A DNA stretch of 64,000 bases. Source: Paenibacillus xylanilyticus. Lineage in GTDB: Bacteria; Bacillota; Bacilli; Paenibacillales; Paenibacillaceae. The notes below the pieces were generated by a model. It had not been told where the DNA came from. It worked only from the letters and a program-made list of their open reading frames with translations, and searched no databases. Positions 63,735-64,000 of this stretch are shown piece after piece. The position numbers were made by a program, and so were the translations under genes. The stretch's first letter is position 1. Every line of letters starts with the position of its first letter. The DNA lies in contig NZ_CP044310.1 of the NCBI RefSeq assembly GCF_009664365.1, positions 2,987,001 to 3,051,000 on the forward strand, given 5' to 3'.

Positions 63735-64000
63735 TTAGTTGGGTCCAGTGCTCGTTCGATTGGCTTTGACATATTTAAGCTGGGCGACAATGATGACGCT
63801 AATGATTACGAGCAGGAACCAGGAGCTGATTTTGCTGAAACTAACCAATTGCCAGGCATCGTGCTGGTCAGGGTATTTCCAGCCATTAAAGAATGTAGCA
63901 ATATTTTCGGCAGCCCAGATGAAGAATCCTACAATGATAAAAGCGAGCGATAAGGGCATACGATATGTCTTGGTCCGTACTCGGTAGATGATCCATGTTT
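63735..64000 (-). CDS. DUF817-like membrane protein, truncated by window edge
   Basis: The frame is open through the window end, so only the C-terminal ~87 residues are visible. WIIYRVRTKTYRMPLSLAFI, GFFIWAAENIATFFNGWKYP and SSWFLLVIISVIIVAQLKYV give at least two membrane helices, and IWAAENIATFF...W.YP.Q is the conserved core of DUF817 proteins. Function of the family is unknown. The protein is probably about 270 residues in full. No terminator obvious after it except the shared region near 63600. Confidence 0.75.
   Translation of the reverse strand, partial: TWIIYRVRTKTYRMPLSLAFIIVGFFIWAAENIATFFNGWKYPDQHDAWQLVSFSKISSWFLLVIISVIIVAQLKYVKANRTSTGPN

Noticed and set aside
1..64000. CRISPR arrays, tRNA or rRNA genes, prophage, integrase or conjugation genes
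   Set aside because: No regularly spaced repeats, cloverleaf-like sequences or phage/conjugation protein motifs were seen in any frame.

Overview
The window looks like a chromosomal segment of an endospore-forming, Gram-positive bacterium, most likely Paenibacillus. This is inferred from gene content: a GerA-type germinant-receptor operon with a near-perfect sigma-G promoter, CotF-like coat proteins, two secreted proteins with S-layer-homology (SLH) domains, copper-amine-oxidase-N domains fused to other enzymes, an LplABC/YesN-type carbohydrate uptake cluster, strong AGGAGG ribosome binding sites with frequent GTG/TTG starts, and many rho-independent terminators. No rRNA, tRNA, CRISPR array or prophage was recognised.

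Layout. 1-5.2 kb: the tail of a flavin oxidoreductase, a PLP aminotransferase, a small unknown protein, a secreted CuAO-N/GH18 protein, an IsdG-like protein under a Fur-box promoter, and a small unknown protein. 5.4-15 kb: a LysM-5'-nucleotidase fusion, an AraC regulator, an SLH protein, a lipase gene broken by one base, a sugar acetyltransferase, an AraC/aldo-keto reductase pair and an amino-acid permease. 15.2-19.2 kb: the germination operon in the order A-C-B. 19.3-22.9 kb: a probable spore-associated cluster with two complete manganese catalases, two small CotF-like proteins, a DUF3231-like protein and a Gln-rich coiled-coil protein. 23.2-28.5 kb: a secreted beta-propeller protein, a GntR/ABC-2 operon with a long palindromic operator, and a chemoreceptor. 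28.7-33.8 kb: a TetR gene behind the wreck of an MFS exporter gene, then a 1357-residue SLH protein with two tandem phosphoesterase modules. 34-46.6 kb: a GH2 glycosidase, a CotF-family protein, uppP, an ABC exporter behind a structured leader, a divergent SgrR-like/MFS pair, and an amino-acid ABC transporter whose binding protein and permease are one chain.

47.7-59.4 kb is a co-directional carbohydrate locus: two permeases, a binding lipoprotein, a membrane-bound AraC regulator with an extracellular sensor, and three glycosidases without signal peptides (a six-hairpin protein, GH105 and GH95). The GH105 enzyme points to unsaturated pectin or rhamnogalacturonan oligosaccharides that are imported whole and degraded in the cytoplasm. 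It is followed by a solitary IS200-like element whose transposase has lost the second histidine of its HUH motif. The window ends with a secreted acetamidase/formamidase-like protein, a divergent Lrp/SDR pair with a long inverted repeat between them, and the start of a DUF817-like membrane protein.

No wholly new system is proven. The least explained items are the leader at 38.77-39.0 kb, the catalase/coat cluster, the double phosphoesterase SLH protein and the HUN-type transposase.
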